A stretch of DNA of 64,000 nt from Rubritalea marina DSM 17716 (GTDB lineage Bacteria; Verrucomicrobiota; Verrucomicrobiia; Verrucomicrobiales; Akkermansiaceae): the NCBI RefSeq assembly GCF_000378105.1, contig NZ_KB899256.1, positions 1-64,000 on the forward strand, in the 5' to 3' direction. Below are positions 35,486 through 47,400 of this stretch, piece after piece. The translations under genes and the position numbers were made by a program. Positions within the stretch are counted from its first letter, which is position 1. Each line of letters begins with the position of its first letter. Below the pieces are notes generated by a model. The model ran no database searches. It was not told the origin of the DNA and was given only the letters and a program-made list of their open reading frames with translations.

Positions 35486-36892
35486 ATGAGCTACCTTCAC
35501 GACGACGTCTTCCTTGATTCCGACATTGCCAAGCGCCTCTATCACGAGACCGCAAAGCAGCTACCAATCATTGACTTCCACACCCACCTCCCACAGCGAG
35601 AGATCCTCGACGACCATCGCTTCGAGAACCTCTGGGAGCTTTGGCTCAAACACGATCACTACAAATGGAGACTCATGCGCGGCTGCGGAGTGGATGAACA
35701 CTTCATCACCGGAGATGCCAGCCCCTGGGAGAAATTCGAAGCCTTCGCCAGCATCCTGCCACTCGCGCTGGGCAACCCCGTCCACCACTGGGCCCATCTC
35801 GAACTGCAGCGTGTCTTCGGCATCCAGGAGATACTCAACGCCGCCAACGCAAAACCCATCTGGGATGCCGCCAACGCACAGCTCCAATCAAGCATCAGCG
35901 TTCGCACATTGCTGCAGGAATTTAATGTCGAACTCCTCTGTACCACCGACGACCCATGTGACGATTTGGCACTGCATTCCGATCTCGCCAAAAGCGATGC
36001 CGCTACCAAGGTCTACCCAACATTCCGCCCCGACTCCTGTACCAATTTCTCAGGAATCGGAAAACTGCAGTGCTGGCTCGATGCCCTCAGCCAATCAAGC
36101 GGCATCCAGATCAGCCACTACAAGCACCTCCTAGACGCCCTAAAGCAACGGCACGACCACTTCCACATGGCAGGCTGCCGCCTTTCCGATCACGGGCTCG
36201 CCCACATGCCCAATGGAGAGGCCACACAAGACCAGCTCGAGCAGCTCTTCAGCTCCGCTCTCGAAGGCGCCCCCCTCACCCAAGAAGACTGGGAGCCCAT
36301 CGCCTTTGACATCCTCAAACACATCGCTGGCTGGAACAAAAATCGCGGCTGGACAATGCAGCTGCACCTCGGCCCCCAGCGCGGAGTCAACCAAGCGATG
36401 GCCGAACAAATCGGCCCCGACAGCGGCTTCGACACGATGGGTTCATGGCCACAAACTGCACGCCTCATCGAAGCACTCAATCGCTTCAACAAGACTGGCG
36501 TCCTCAGCAAAACCATCGTCTACAACCTCAACCCCAATGAGTCTGAAGCTCTCTGCTGCGCACTCCAAAACTTCCAGAATAGCGACGCCCGTGGACTCAT
36601 CCAATACGGCCCAGCATGGTGGCACCTCGACCACGTGCGTGGCATCCGCGAACAGCTCGACATCCTCAGCTCACTCAGCGCCCTAGGCACCTCAGTAGGC
36701 ATGCTCACCGACTCACGCTCATTCACCTCCTACGTCCGCCACGAATACTTCCGTAGGCTCCTCTGCCAATTTGTTGGCAATGCCGCAAACGCAGGAGAAA
36801 TACCCAATGACATCGAATCTCTGAAATCATTCATTGCCGATATCTGCTACCACAACCCCAGCCAGTACTTCGGCTGGCCTAGCCCTTCATAA
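35486..36892 (+). CDS. uxaC: Glucuronate isomerase (uronate isomerase)
   Basis: A 468-residue amidohydrolase-fold enzyme converting D-glucuronate to D-fructuronate (and galacturonate to tagaturonate). Motifs: LPIIDFHTHLPQREILDD with the metal HxH, NLWELWLKHDHYKWRLMR, LLCTTDDPCDD, MQLHLGPQRGVN and TDSRSFTSYVRHEYFRRLLC. The start at 35486, 4 bp after the previous stop, implies tight operon linkage. This is the clearest evidence that the locus handles uronic acids. Confidence 0.94.
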   Translation: MSYLHDDVFLDSDIAKRLYHETAKQLPIIDFHTHLPQREILDDHRFENLWELWLKHDHYKWRLMRGCGVDEHFITGDASPWEKFEAFASILPLALGNPVHHWAHLELQRVFGIQEILNAANAKPIWDAANAQLQSSISVRTLLQEFNVELLCTTDDPCDDLALHSDLAKSDAATKVYPTFRPDSCTNFSGIGKLQCWLDALSQSSGIQISHYKHLLDALKQRHDHFHMAGCRLSDHGLAHMPNGEATQDQLEQLFSSALEGAPLTQEDWEPIAFDILKHIAGWNKNRGWTMQLHLGPQRGVNQAMAEQIGPDSGFDTMGSWPQTARLIEALNRFNKTGVLSKTIVYNLNPNESEALCCALQNFQNSDARGLIQYGPAWWHLDHVRGIREQLDILSSLSALGTSVGMLTDSRSFTSYVRHEYFRRLLCQFVGNAANAGEIPNDIESLKSFIADICYHNPSQYFGWPSPS

Positions 36893-36896
36893 CCCC

Positions 36897-38237
36897 ATGA
36901 ACTACCGCATTGCACTCAGCCTTCTCCTGGCCTGCAGCAGCTTGAGCCTCGCCGCCACACAGCCTAACATCATACTCATTTGTATCGATGACTTACGCCC
37001 CGAGCTCCCGAGCTTTGGCAAAGACTACATCCAGGCTCCCGCCATCGAAGGGCTCGCGGCAGAGGGCAGACTCTTCAAGCGCCACTACGTCCAAGCTCCC
37101 ACCTGTGGAGCATCACGCTTCGCCATGCTCACAGGCCTCTACCCAAAGACAGCCAAGCAACTCAGCAACGGAGCATTCAGAAGCCACGACCACAACAGCG
37201 CCCCCAGCTTCCCAGCTCACTTACGCAGTCATGGCTACCTCACCAGCTGCGTCGGTAAGGTCTCACATTATCCAGGAGGTTTCACGGGCAAAAATTGGAA
37301 CGACAAAACCAAGCCAGAGCTACCCGGCGCATGGGACCGCCAGCCTGATTGTTCAGGAGACTGGCTCACCCCTCAAGGATTGATGCACGGCTATGCCGAT
37401 GGCAAAGCCCGCAAGCGCGGCAAGACCCCAGCCCTCGAGGCCGCCGCAAAAGCAAGCTACCCAGATGACGCAATCCTCGACACCTTCCATCAGGAAATCG
37501 CCTTCCTCAACGACCAAAAAAAACCTTGGCTTTGTGCCGTTGGACTGCTCCGGCCACACCTTCCCTTTGCCTGCCCAAAGGAATTCCTCGCTTGCTACGA
37601 TCAGACAGAACTCCCATCCATCCCCGCCGCCAAGAAACCCAAACAAGGCGAATTCTGGCACCCGAGCGCCGAATTCTTTGGCGGCTACAAGCACCCAAGT
37701 GACCCAAGAAATAACGCCAAATACGCCGATGCTGTGCGCCGTCACTACGCCGCCTGCGTGACCTACGCTGACTCGAAAGTCGCAGAGATTCTCGAGACCC
37801 TCGAGTCCACTGGAGCCACCAAAAACACCATCATCATCCTCTGGTCAGACCACGGATGGCACCTCGGCGAACAACAAATCTGGGGGAAACACTCACCCTA
37901 CCACGTGGCCCTCCACGCGCCACTCATCATCAAGACTCCTGAAATGCTAAAACCTGGGGTACCCAGTGAGGCAGTCGTCGAAAGTATCGATATCTACCCC
38001 ACCCTCTGCGAACTTTTGTCACTCCCCACCCCCGGCCACCTCGAGGGAACCTCACTCGTGAAGATCGTCGCAGACCCCCGAGCCGAATCTGATGATCTCG
38101 CCATCGCCCATTGGGGCAAGCTACGCTCAGAGATCCGTAGCGATGACCACCAAATCATCAACCGCAAAACCAACAAGACCACCCAACGCTACAATCTAGC
38201 CAAAGATCCCCACGAATCACACAATTTGGCCCACTAG
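36897..38237 (+). CDS. Secreted sulfatase, S1 family
   Basis: A 446-residue alkaline-phosphatase-fold enzyme with a signal peptide ([15 protein letters not shown]). The nucleophile motif is [16 protein letters not shown]; the Cys would be matured to formylglycine by a sulfatase-modifying enzyme not seen here. Metal site: CIDDLRPEL at the start and [18 protein letters not shown] later. The pattern resembles iduronate-2-sulfatase-like members. It starts 4 bp after uxaC and likely desulfates uronate-containing polysaccharide or oligosaccharide in the periplasm. Substrate is unknown. Confidence 0.91.
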   Translation: MNYRIALSLLLACSSLSLAATQPNIILICIDDLRPELPSFGKDYIQAPAIEGLAAEGRLFKRHYVQAPTCGASRFAMLTGLYPKTAKQLSNGAFRSHDHNSAPSFPAHLRSHGYLTSCVGKVSHYPGGFTGKNWNDKTKPELPGAWDRQPDCSGDWLTPQGLMHGYADGKARKRGKTPALEAAAKASYPDDAILDTFHQEIAFLNDQKKPWLCAVGLLRPHLPFACPKEFLACYDQTELPSIPAAKKPKQGEFWHPSAEFFGGYKHPSDPRNNAKYADAVRRHYAACVTYADSKVAEILETLESTGATKNTIIILWSDHGWHLGEQQIWGKHSPYHVALHAPLIIKTPEMLKPGVPSEAVVESIDIYPTLCELLSLPTPGHLEGTSLVKIVADPRAESDDLAIAHWGKLRSEIRSDDHQIINRKTNKTTQRYNLAKDPHESHNLAH

Positions 38238-38266
38238 CAACTCTCGAACCACCACCTCAAGCTTCC

Positions 38267-39046
38267 ATGGATTTCCTCAACTCACTCTTCAACCTCAACG
38301 GAAAAGTCGCCCTCGTCATCGGTGGCACCGGAGAACTCTGCAGCCACATGGCCAAAGGCCTCGCACAAGCAGGCGCCGAAGTCGCCCTCGTCGGCCGCAA
38401 TGCCGAGAAGGCACAACAACGGATCGACGCCATCGAGGCCGCAGGCGGCAAAGCCTACTTCATCGCCGCAGACGTGGCCGACAAAGCAGCCATCCAAGGA
38501 GCACTCGACACCGCCGTCGCCCGCTCAGGCAAGGTCGACATCCTCGTCAATGGCGCCGGCATCAACTCCCCCACACCCGCACTCGAAATTAGCACCGAGG
38601 AGTTTCAAAACATCCTCAATGTCAACCTCACCGCCACCCTCCACGGCTGCCAAGTCTTTGCCAGCTATTGCCTCGAAAACAACATCCAAGGCAGCATCAT
38701 CAACCTAGGCTCCATCTCTGGCCTCAACCCACTCTCCCGCGTCTTTTCCTACTCGGCCTCCAAGGCAGCCGTCCACAATCTCAGCAAAAACCTCGCTCGC
38801 GAGTGGGCAAACCAAGGGATCCGAGTCAACACCCTCGTGCCTGGATTCTTCCCCGCCGAGCAAAACAAAAGTGTCCTCGACGAATCCCGCGTCGCCTCCA
38901 TCATGAACCACACCCCGATGGAGCGCTTCGGCAGCCCAGACGAACTCGTAGGCGCCACCATCCTACTAGCATCCAACACAGCCGGCAGCTTCATCACCGG
39001 CCACGAAATGATCGTCGACGGCGGTTTCAATAGCATGAGCATCTAA
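38267..39046 (+). CDS. SDR-family oxidoreductase, probable fructuronate/mannonate reductase
   Basis: A 259-residue classical short-chain dehydrogenase. Cofactor loop [13 protein letters not shown] (atypical: the usual third Gly is missing), NNAG-equivalent [18 protein letters not shown] with the catalytic Ser, and [11 protein letters not shown] with Tyr/Lys. The C-terminal [14 protein letters not shown] is typical. In uronate operons SDRs of this group reduce D-fructuronate to D-mannonate. That would follow uxaC directly. uxuA, kdgK and kdgA are not in the window, so the pathway is completed elsewhere. Confidence 0.88.
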   Translation: MDFLNSLFNLNGKVALVIGGTGELCSHMAKGLAQAGAEVALVGRNAEKAQQRIDAIEAAGGKAYFIAADVADKAAIQGALDTAVARSGKVDILVNGAGINSPTPALEISTEEFQNILNVNLTATLHGCQVFASYCLENNIQGSIINLGSISGLNPLSRVFSYSASKAAVHNLSKNLAREWANQGIRVNTLVPGFFPAEQNKSVLDESRVASIMNHTPMERFGSPDELVGATILLASNTAGSFITGHEMIVDGGFNSMSI

Positions 39047-39328
39047 GCAGGGATGCGTGTCCCTGAGAATCGATCTAATTCTCTGTATTGAGCCTGGCAC
39101 TTTATAGAAAACACAGTTTACAGAGGATATATAGATGATCATGCGCGCCCATGACTATCGATGAATATCCCTCGACTGAAAAACCGCTCCAGAAATCCGA
39201 GCTAAGTGTGAAATCTGAGCTATATGAAGCCTAAAATGGGCAGAAATCCTGCGTTCCGGGCACGACGATGCGCACCTTTTCTCTTGAGAGTTCAGCGACA
39301 GGGAATGAGACGATTTTTGGTCTCCTCA
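39047..39328. other. Intergenic 282 bp after the sugar-acid operon
   Basis: It contains a short hairpin CAGGGA/TCCCTG at about 39049-39065 that could end the operon. At 39069-39100 there is one copy of the repeat whose core reads TCTGTATTGAGCCTGGCAC. No gene is seen. The repeat copy lies on the 3' side of the transposase gene, while the array lies on its 5' side. Confidence 0.5.
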
Positions 39329-40519
39329 TCAAGTGTGAGGGCGCACTTCGCACGCATCCTTCAAATGCTGCCGGTGGGCGTAGATGCGAGACTCTTTGGT
39401 GTACGGCATCTTCTTCGCTCCATGGGTGCGATTCGCATAAGCCTCGCCGCATTGATCTTGCAGCGCGCTGAAGCCATCCTCGACAAATTCTTTAGAACCA
39501 AAGATCACACCATCCACCGCAAAACGTAACTTGCAGCGCAGCATCTGACGCCAGTTCAACTTGCCTCCCTCGTTGAGGATTTGCTCTACCTCTTTTCTAT
39601 CAAAACCTAGCTTACGCTTCCTCCGTGCCGACTGTGACTCACTAGGAATGGCATCCCCTACAGCCGCTTCCCCTTCTTCTGCTAGCATGCAACGATAGCG
39701 CGCACTCTCGCTTCTGAAGTCGAACCTTCTCTCCTCTTTCAGACTTCCCTTCTTGTCGTGTTCAGCTTGCCTCAAACTGGCCAAGTATTCATGCATCTTT
39801 TCCCTGCCGACCGCCTTCCACGCCTCGCAGAGCTCGAAGCTACTCTCATGCAACATCAAGGCCAGCAGCCCAGTTTGTACGCCCTTTGAGCTCCCATGAG
39901 CTGCAGCGTAGCCGCACCATCTGAAGTCCAGCGGCTCCTTCACGATGCCAGCTCGTAAAGGATTAAGGTCAATATATGCAGCGATAAAGCGTGCATGCCA
40001 GCCTCCCTGTACTTGCACGCTGGTAAAGCGCCCCTGCCACAAGGCCCCTTCTTTACCCTGTTCCTTGTTGAACCATCGGCTGTAGCCTTGCTTGATCGAG
40101 CGCATGAACTCCGAAAGGTTCCACATTCTGCGAGTGTAAGGCTCTCTTATCCCACGCACAGCAGCATCACGCTTTTCAACATCGGGTATCGCGCGGGCTG
40201 TGGCCAAGCGTTGCTGCATATCATCGATCAAGTCCTGCGAATACAAATGCGATAGTTGCTTGAGGAACTGATGATCGCTGATTTCATCAGCCTTGCCTGG
40301 CGGCACGTAGACCATCACATGGATGTGATTGCTCATAATGCAATACGCCAGCACCTTAAGATCGCCGAAGGCCTCGTACTTGCGCATCAGCTGCACAAAG
40401 AACTCACGGCCATGATCATCAAATACAAACTCGCGCCAAACAGCGCGAGTCACACAATGGTAAATACCACCCTGAGTGTCTTGGTGGCACGATAACAAAT
40501 ACTTACGGGGAATTCGCAT
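39329..40519 (-). CDS. REP-associated tyrosine transposase (RAYT, Y1 family)
   Basis: A 396-residue protein from the ATG at 40519. The N-terminal domain has the HUH nuclease motif SNHIHVMVYVP and the catalytic-tyrosine region FMRSIKQGYSRWFNKEQ; the further elements LWQGRFTSVQVQ and AAYIDLNPLRAGIV are standard for the family. A long C-terminal extension (about 230-396) with lysine/arginine-rich segments is unusual compared with short RAYTs but known in larger ones. RAYTs process and disperse REP hairpins, and the repeats on both sides fit. Confidence 0.9.
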   Translation of the reverse strand: MRIPRKYLLSCHQDTQGGIYHCVTRAVWREFVFDDHGREFFVQLMRKYEAFGDLKVLAYCIMSNHIHVMVYVPPGKADEISDHQFLKQLSHLYSQDLIDDMQQRLATARAIPDVEKRDAAVRGIREPYTRRMWNLSEFMRSIKQGYSRWFNKEQGKEGALWQGRFTSVQVQGGWHARFIAAYIDLNPLRAGIVKEPLDFRWCGYAAAHGSSKGVQTGLLALMLHESSFELCEAWKAVGREKMHEYLASLRQAEHDKKGSLKEERRFDFRSESARYRCMLAEEGEAAVGDAIPSESQSARRKRKLGFDRKEVEQILNEGGKLNWRQMLRCKLRFAVDGVIFGSKEFVEDGFSALQDQCGEAYANRTHGAKKMPYTKESRIYAHRQHLKDACEVRPHT

Positions 40520-40549
40520 GGGAGGAGGAGGGATTGAAAGTGAGACATC

Positions 40550-41045
40550 AGCAATCGCTAACATCAACTCACAGACTACTCCTACTCAACCAGTAACGCG
40601 ATCTAATTCTCTGTATTGAGCCTGGCACCATGTATGCACAATCGCTGACATCAACTCACAGACTACTCCTACTCAACTAGTAACGCGATCTAATTCTCTG
40701 TATCGAGCCTGGCACCATGTATGCTGTGTGTGCGAATTCTCTGTATTGAGCCTGGCACCATGTATGATACCTCACCGCTGCGCCAAAAGCGAGATTCTTC
40801 CTCATATCGAGCCTGTCACCATGTGTTACAAACTCGCGCCAAACAGCACGAGTCACACAATGGTAAATACCACCCTGAGTGTCTTGGTGGCACGATAACA
40901 AATACTTACGGGGAATACGCATGGGAGGAGGAGGGTTTGGGAGTTAGACATCAGAAAACGCTGACATCAACTCACAGACTACTCCTACTCAAATAGTAAC
41001 GCGATCTAATTCTCTGTATTGAGCCTGGCACCATGTATGCCATGT
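40550..41045. repeat. REP-like repeat array upstream of the RAYT gene
   Basis: The core GTATTGAGCCTGGCAC with flanks GCGATCTAATTCTCT and CATGTATGC occurs in full at 40598-40637, 40686-40724 and 41001-41040. A copy shortened at one end lies at 40732-40766 and a degenerate one at 40801-40826. A second unit, GACATCAACTCACAGACTAC plus CCTACTCAA, precedes the full copies at about 40561, 40649 and 40970. The core has the GCC-T-GGC palindrome. The array is flanked by and includes a piece of the RAYT 5' end. Confidence 0.8.
40829..40922 (-). pseudogene. Duplicated 5' fragment of the RAYT gene
   Basis: The codons from 40922 read MRIPRKYLLSCHQDTQGG and continue to WREF, identical to the first 31 residues of the neighbouring transposase; the frame then diverges. 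The 5' flanking sequence is also duplicated (matching 40520-40600). It is a partial duplication through the repeat region and not a functional gene. Confidence 0.85.
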
Positions 41046-41065
41046 ATGCATGGTTGGATTGTGCA

Positions 41066-41440
41066 TTATTCTATTTCCACAAATTGTTCGACCCAAAGCA
41101 TGTTTTCTTGATCAGTCATATTTAGAGAAAGTTCTATATTTGCAGAAGCATGATAACTTGGCACTAAACTAACACCGTTTGCATTAAAAATAACAACCCT
41201 AGGATCCATAGAGTAGACATCTCTCCACTTGACACTTTGTATACCTACATTTTCACACCAGACCGCAATATACTTATCATCATAGTTTGAGGGGAAACCT
41301 AACTCATTGTAGATAAATTCTCTAGTAACTCCAGAGTTAGGGATGATTTTATTCGGTCTTTTACAACACAAAAGAGGGACTGTCACACACACACAAATCA
41401 TTAAAAATCTAATATGAATCATAATTTCTGGGCTAATCAT
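41066..41440 (-). CDS. Small lipoprotein, candidate immunity protein for the RHS toxin
   Basis: A 124-residue protein whose ATG overlaps the RHS stop in an ATGA (41437-41440), so the two are translationally coupled. The N-terminus (FLMICVCVTVPLLCCKRP) is a lipoprotein signal with cysteines at an LLCC lipobox. The mature part has no recognised domain; GVTREFIYNELGFPSNYD and VIFNANGVSLVP are visible. A periplasmic, lipid-anchored product directly after a toxin domain aimed at peptidoglycan is the expected layout for an immunity protein. This is inference, and an accessory adhesin subunit is an alternative. Confidence 0.6.
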   Translation of the reverse strand: MISPEIMIHIRFLMICVCVTVPLLCCKRPNKIIPNSGVTREFIYNELGFPSNYDDKYIAVWCENVGIQSVKWRDVYSMDPRVVIFNANGVSLVPSYHASANIELSLNMTDQENMLWVEQFVEIE

Positions 41441-44400
41441 TTACCATTCCACTTACTATAATCATGGGTTCGGTAGTACTTTTTGTGCTGAACTTTACTT
41501 TCTGTTTTAATGGTTAATCCTGTTCCAGGAGTAGATCCAACATAGCCCTGTGAAGCTCCCAAGACAACTTTATTTCCTAAAGATATAGCTACATGACCAG
41601 GATAATTAACCACATCTCCATAAGATGCATTTTTCCCAATTTTTTGTCCATCGGCAGTGCTTTTCCCTATTAAGCTACCCATTGGACTCATCTCACCTAT
41701 ATTCATGTCCATTCTTCCAAATGTAGCATTCGCTCCCGCAGGCACACGTCCGACAGGGTTGTAAAACGGTCTATCAGGATGTCGACCTATTCGATGCGGC
41801 CAATTAGCACCAGATTCCATTAAGACATTGTAAACGAAAAGATTACAACATGCATAGTCCTTTCCTTGATATCGATCAGCCTTGTCATCATTCGCCCATA
41901 TTGAAAGTCCATTGAGAGCAATTTTCAATCCTCGTGGATCATCTGTTCCTTCTTTAACTGATTTAATCCCCTCGGCAATATCCTTAGCTGATTTAGCAAT
42001 AGAGGTGGAAACCTCTTTATAATCCTCAATTTTACGTTGCGTCCTTTTGTAATCATCTGACTCACTATCCATTTTTTCGAGCTTTGTCTGTAATTTCGTA
42101 GCTTCATTTCCAATTTCTTCAGCTCGTTGATTTAATTTCTCTAGACTCTTAGTTTCTTCTTCAGTTTCAGCTCTTAATCCTAATGGGTCAAAGAACGTCC
42201 ACGGGTTCTGAGTTACATAGGTGTAAACATTTGGGCCGTCGACGAAGCCTGCGGGGTCTCTGGTGAGGAAGACGCCGAACTCGAGGTCGCGGTAGCGGAA
42301 GTGCTCGTTGAGGAGGCCGGTGGGGTCTTCGTCTTTGGTGTTGGCGCGTTGGCGGTCGGCAGTGGCACCGTCTTCGAAGGTGCGCTGGCCGAAGGCTTCG
42401 TAGCGCGCTTCGTAGGTGGTGGTGCCGGTGTCATCGGTCTTGAGGATGACGTCGCCGCGGTGGTTGTAGTAGTTGAAGCTACTATCGCCAGCTCGGAGGG
42501 TGTAGAGGATGCCGCCGATGCCGCCGCCGTATTCGGATCCCCGCACGTATTCAACGGCGGGAGTTGCCAGTTCCCAGTTGCCGGTTCCCAGTTGATTATG
42601 CTCTTGGACGCTGAGGCCGTTGGAGAAGACTACTCTTGTGGTGTCTCCATTGGCGGCGGATTCATCGCGGAGGACGCGGCGGGTTCTATGATCGTAGGTG
42701 TACGCATAGTTTCCATGCTTGGTCGCATCATCGCCAGTGTTGAAGTCTAGGCTTACGAGGCGGTTATTGTAATCATAGCTGTAGATATCGACCGAGGCAC
42801 CCTGGGTTTTTGTGGCTCGGTTGCCGTTGAGGTCGTAGGTGAACTCGGTGAGTTCTGAACCTAGGGTTACTGACTTCAGCTGGTTCGAGTTGAAGTTGTC
42901 GGTGGTGGTTCCGTAAGCAAAAATCGAGGCCTCAGGTGTGCCGCCATTTTGGGTGATGGTTTTCGATGTACGGTTGTTGCCTTTGTCGTAGCCATAGTCG
43001 GTGAGGGTGGAGTCTGCGCCTTCGGTGCGGGTTTCGGTATCGAGGCGGTAGACTTTGTCATTGGCTAGAATGGTGGTCTGCTGCAGGGAGCCGCTCTGGC
43101 CGTACTCGGTGATGCGGGTGACATTGGACTGATCATCATAGTCGGTGACGCTGCGCTGGATTTGTGCGCCGCTGCTGAGTCTATTGGTGATGGTGGTCTT
43201 TCTGCCGAGGGCATCGTAGACATGGTCTGTGTAGGAGCCGTTTGGTAGGGTCTTGCGTGTGACTGCGCTGTTGAGGTTGTATGCGTAGCTGGTGACGCGC
43301 GGGGTGTCGGTACCGACGGCTTCGCTGCAGTTGTCTAGGCGGTTGAGCGCATCGTACTCTGAGGTGATGACGCGGTTGGTCTCGCCGTAGGTGAGGGTGC
43401 GGACGTTACCTGCACGGTCGTAGGTGGTGCTATGGGTGACTCCATTGGAGGTTTCTGTGGTGAGGCGGTTGAGCTCATCATAGTCCTGGATGACGCCGCG
43501 GATGGTTTGATTTTCTGCGGTTTCATTCGGGCAGGAAACTTCTTCGAGGTTGCCGACGAGGTCATAGTCCATGTGGCGATCATCTGCTGAGCGGCCGGTG
43601 TGCACCACATTCTCTAGACGATGGAGGTCATCGTATTGATAGGAGATGGCTTGTTGCTTGGGATCAATGGTTTGGGTGAGGAGGATTCCATTGTAGATGG
43701 AGGTTTCTTTCTTCTGCACTGCTGTGCCGATGTCCCAGATGGTTTCGAGCTTGCGGCCAAAGCCATCGTAGGTGAAGCCGGTGCTGTGGCCTGCGCCGTC
43801 GGTGACGCGGGTGAGGTTGCCCGCATCGTCGTAGGCATTGGTGACTACGATGTCGTTATTGCTGGTCACGCCCTGGTAGCTGGCGGCATTGAAGCCGGCA
43901 GTGGCGGGGTTTACGGGATTGCCGTCTACTGGATCAGTGGCGGTGGCTACGAGGCGGTTGAGTGCGTCGTAGGCATTGCGGGTGATATTGCCTTCGCCGT
44001 CGATGACGGTGGTGATGTTGGAGGCTTTGTCGTAGAAGGTTTCTACAAGGATATCATCTGCATTGAGTGAGGCTGGGTTTGTGGATGGATTACCAGTTTC
44101 AGGGTTGCTGATCATGTCCGTGACACGGTAGGCGCGATCGTAGAAGTTACGTGTGACATTGCCACGGGCATCGGTGAGCTTAAGGACAGATCCTACGCCG
44201 TTGTAGCTAGTCTGGATGCGTGGTCGCTGAGCGGCGCCTGGTGAGGCTGGATTCTCAGCGTCTGTGACGGCTGGCTGGTATTCATCGGTGCGGCGGTTGC
44301 GCGCATCGTAGGTGAAGTCCCATACTTTTCCGAGTGGATTGATGGTTTTGAGCACATTTGAATTGGCATCGTACTGGGTTTCCACCATGGGTGATCCCGT

Positions 44401-47400
44401 GAGGCCATCCGCGCTTAAAGTGCGGTTGACTTTGCCCGTGATAGGGTCTGGGGACCAGACTCTGACTGGGCGCCCAGCGGCATCGTATTCCGTCTCAGAC
44501 TCTCTGAGTAGAGGATCGATGGTCTTCCATGCTAGTCCGGTGCTGGTGTACTGTGTTCTGGTGGTAGCTGCGAGGGTGGTACCATGCGCCTTGGTGACAG
44601 AGGTAGGTCTGCCGAGGCCATCGAGGATTGTCTTGGTCTTCCTACCTAGGTCATCCGTGACGGTGATATCGAGAGATTCCTTGCCATTGCTGCGCGCGCC
44701 ATAGGTGGTGATGGTACGGCGGAAGTTCTGCTCGAAGCCGCCGGCATTGGAGTCAAACTGCGCGACTTCCTGAGTTTGGCGGTAGACGTTGTCGTAGACA
44801 TTGTAGGTGGTGAGCGTGGCTGTGCCTTGATCTGTGAGGACTGCACCATGAAGCACTACTTTGGTAGGCTTGAAGCCTGCGGAATTGAACGCGCTGGAGC
44901 CGGGGTTGGCATCTAAGACGGAGCCATTGATGCTCAGCTGATCCGCGTAGGAGAGCTGGGTGTGGGTCTTAGTGTTAGAAGCCGCAGCAGCAGCGGCAGC
45001 TGTGTTGTAGTTATGTACTTCGGAACCATTGATCCCGGTGAAGATGTGTTGCGGGCGCTGGATCGCATCGTAGAAGGTGCGAGTGTGGGTGCCTCGAGAG
45101 TCGAGGGTAATGGTCGGGTTGTTGACCGCATCATAGTAAATTCTGGTGTGAATGTCTGTAGCTCCCGGTGAGCCACGGTTACTATCAGGGACTAGACCAT
45201 TGGAATTTTTCTGTGGGAGATTCACACCGTCCATGTCTACGACTGTGGTGGTGATGCGGTTGAGCGCATCGCGGTGATGGAAGGTGTAATTGCCTTCCTC
45301 ATCAATCTCACCCACTTTATTTCCATTGAAATCATAGAGGATTTCTTTGGATGTTAGCTTGGAGCCTGTCGAGGTGCCTGCAGCCGGGTAATTGACGTAC
45401 GTGAGGCGGTTGAGGTCATCATAGGTGAAGGTGGTGGTATTGTTTCGTCCATCAGTGACGCCTGTGCGGTTGTTGTTGGCGTCGTAGGTGTAAATGGTGG
45501 TGAGTGCTAGGCCGCCAGGATTGATGATGCTTTTGTACACCATGCCGTTGTCTATATTCGGCACACTCTGGGTGCGGATGCTTTGCTCCCAGGTCTTGCC
45601 TGTGACATCCTTGTGCTTGTTGATATAGCTGTCGGTCACCATTCCTGGGAAGCTGGCATTGTTGTACTGATAGATCATCTTGCTCAGCACATTAGAGCCT
45701 TGAGAGACGGTTTTTGATTTCACACGTCCCATGGTATCAACATCCATGCTGGTGGTCATGCCGTGCACATCGACATGGTTATTCATAACGCGATAATTCG
45801 CGGAATAGCCGTAGGTCTCAGTGCGGCCCAGAGCGTCGGTTTTCGATGTTGGATCACCCCAGAGGGTGAGGTAGTTTTTGTCGACATTGATGAATGGGAT
45901 CTTGAGGCGATCTGCGCCCAAGCCATCGGTGTAAGCCCATGTGGTGGTATTGCCTGAGAAGTCGATGGTTTTTTCTAAAGCCATGCCTGCCTCTGGCTTG
46001 TACAGGAAGGTCTCGGTGCCGATGTGGCCAGCTTGTTGTGGCCAGTTGCCATGGTGGACCTGCATCTGAGTGTAGTAGAGTAGCCAATTGCGCGAGGTGG
46101 AGCTGCCGCCATGCGAGTAGCTGGTGGAGCTCTGCACCATGGCGCCATCTACTTTGTCTCCTCCATCTTTGGAGTTGAAGTCGTAGCATGTGCGGTTGCC
46201 CAAGGTATCGGTGACGATAGTGGCTGATTTTGCTCCAAAATCCTCACCGTATCTGGTGTAAGTATCGCTGGTTTTGGTGAAATAGCTGGTTCCGACACCA
46301 CCCGGTAGGGTGATACTGCGCACCTGACGCGGGAGGCCGAATCCCACAGAATAGCGATCATTAAGATGATGGTTCGCCAATATGCTATCATTCAAGTTTC
46401 TAAGGGCATCGTAGGCTAGGGACTTTGCTTTGGAATAAATATCATTCAATGATGAATTAAAACTATATGGAGTTACCCCATTTCTTCCATAATATTCAAC
46501 CGTACGATCATAGCCATAATTGATGTTATGGGTCTGGTTGCGCTTGTCGGTGATGGAGCGTAGCGCATGATGGAAATGGAAGGTGACTTGATTGTCCAAG
46601 TGCTGTTCGTCGACTCTGGAATCATAGCCGTAGCGCACGACCGTACCGTCGGAGTAGGAGACCGAATCGAGGGTAACGTAGCTGTGATTCTGGCTATTAT
46701 TGGGCACGCCTCTTCCTGAGGTATCGCGCTGGTGAAGGGTACGGTTCTTCGTGTAGTTGAAGCTAATCGTCTTACCACGACTGTCGGTGATACTCTCGAT
46801 CAATCGTCCATCACTTGAACGATTGATGGCTATGCCTTGAGGAGTTGTGGTGCCAGGTACACGGCGGTTCGGCGCGGTGATCGATTCAGGAATCAAGGAA
46901 ATGTCCGAGGTGCCGTAGTCGTAATTGAGAGCGACACCAAAGCGATCTCTCACCGAGGCGAGTCGGTAGTAGGTGTGCTTTTTAACACGCGTACTGCCGA
47001 ATTGCCTATCTTGGGAATGCATGAACCAGGCATCGCTGCTATTGTAGGTCAAGGTGTGGCCATGCTTCTTCTGCAAGGTGAAGCTAGAACCTGACTTGGT
47101 GAGCTTGTTCAAATAGGTTTGCTTGTCCACAAAGCCATCTGGCCATGGGAAGTAGGTGCTATCATCATTAGTACCAAAGCGGAGTCTTCGACCAGATTCA
47201 TCCACCACATAGACCGCTGTTGGCTCATTGGAGTTCTCACCCAAAGTTTCTACCACTTCGACATAGGCACAGAGGTTCGATGACCATGCCACACCGAACG
47301 GTAGGTCGAGTCTCTCGTGTGGGCGCAAGCTGGAGCGATTGTTCCAAATGGTCTCACGGGCTGAGGCATTTGCCTGTAGCTTCAGATCACTGGCACCAAG

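Noticed and set aside
39224-39529. Plus-strand open frame of 101 codons
   Set aside because: It lies mostly antisense to the RAYT gene, and the peptide shows no domain.
40593-41045. CRISPR array
   Set aside because: The repeats are uneven in spacing, one is degenerate, the spacers are themselves repeated and a gene fragment is included; no cas genes are near.
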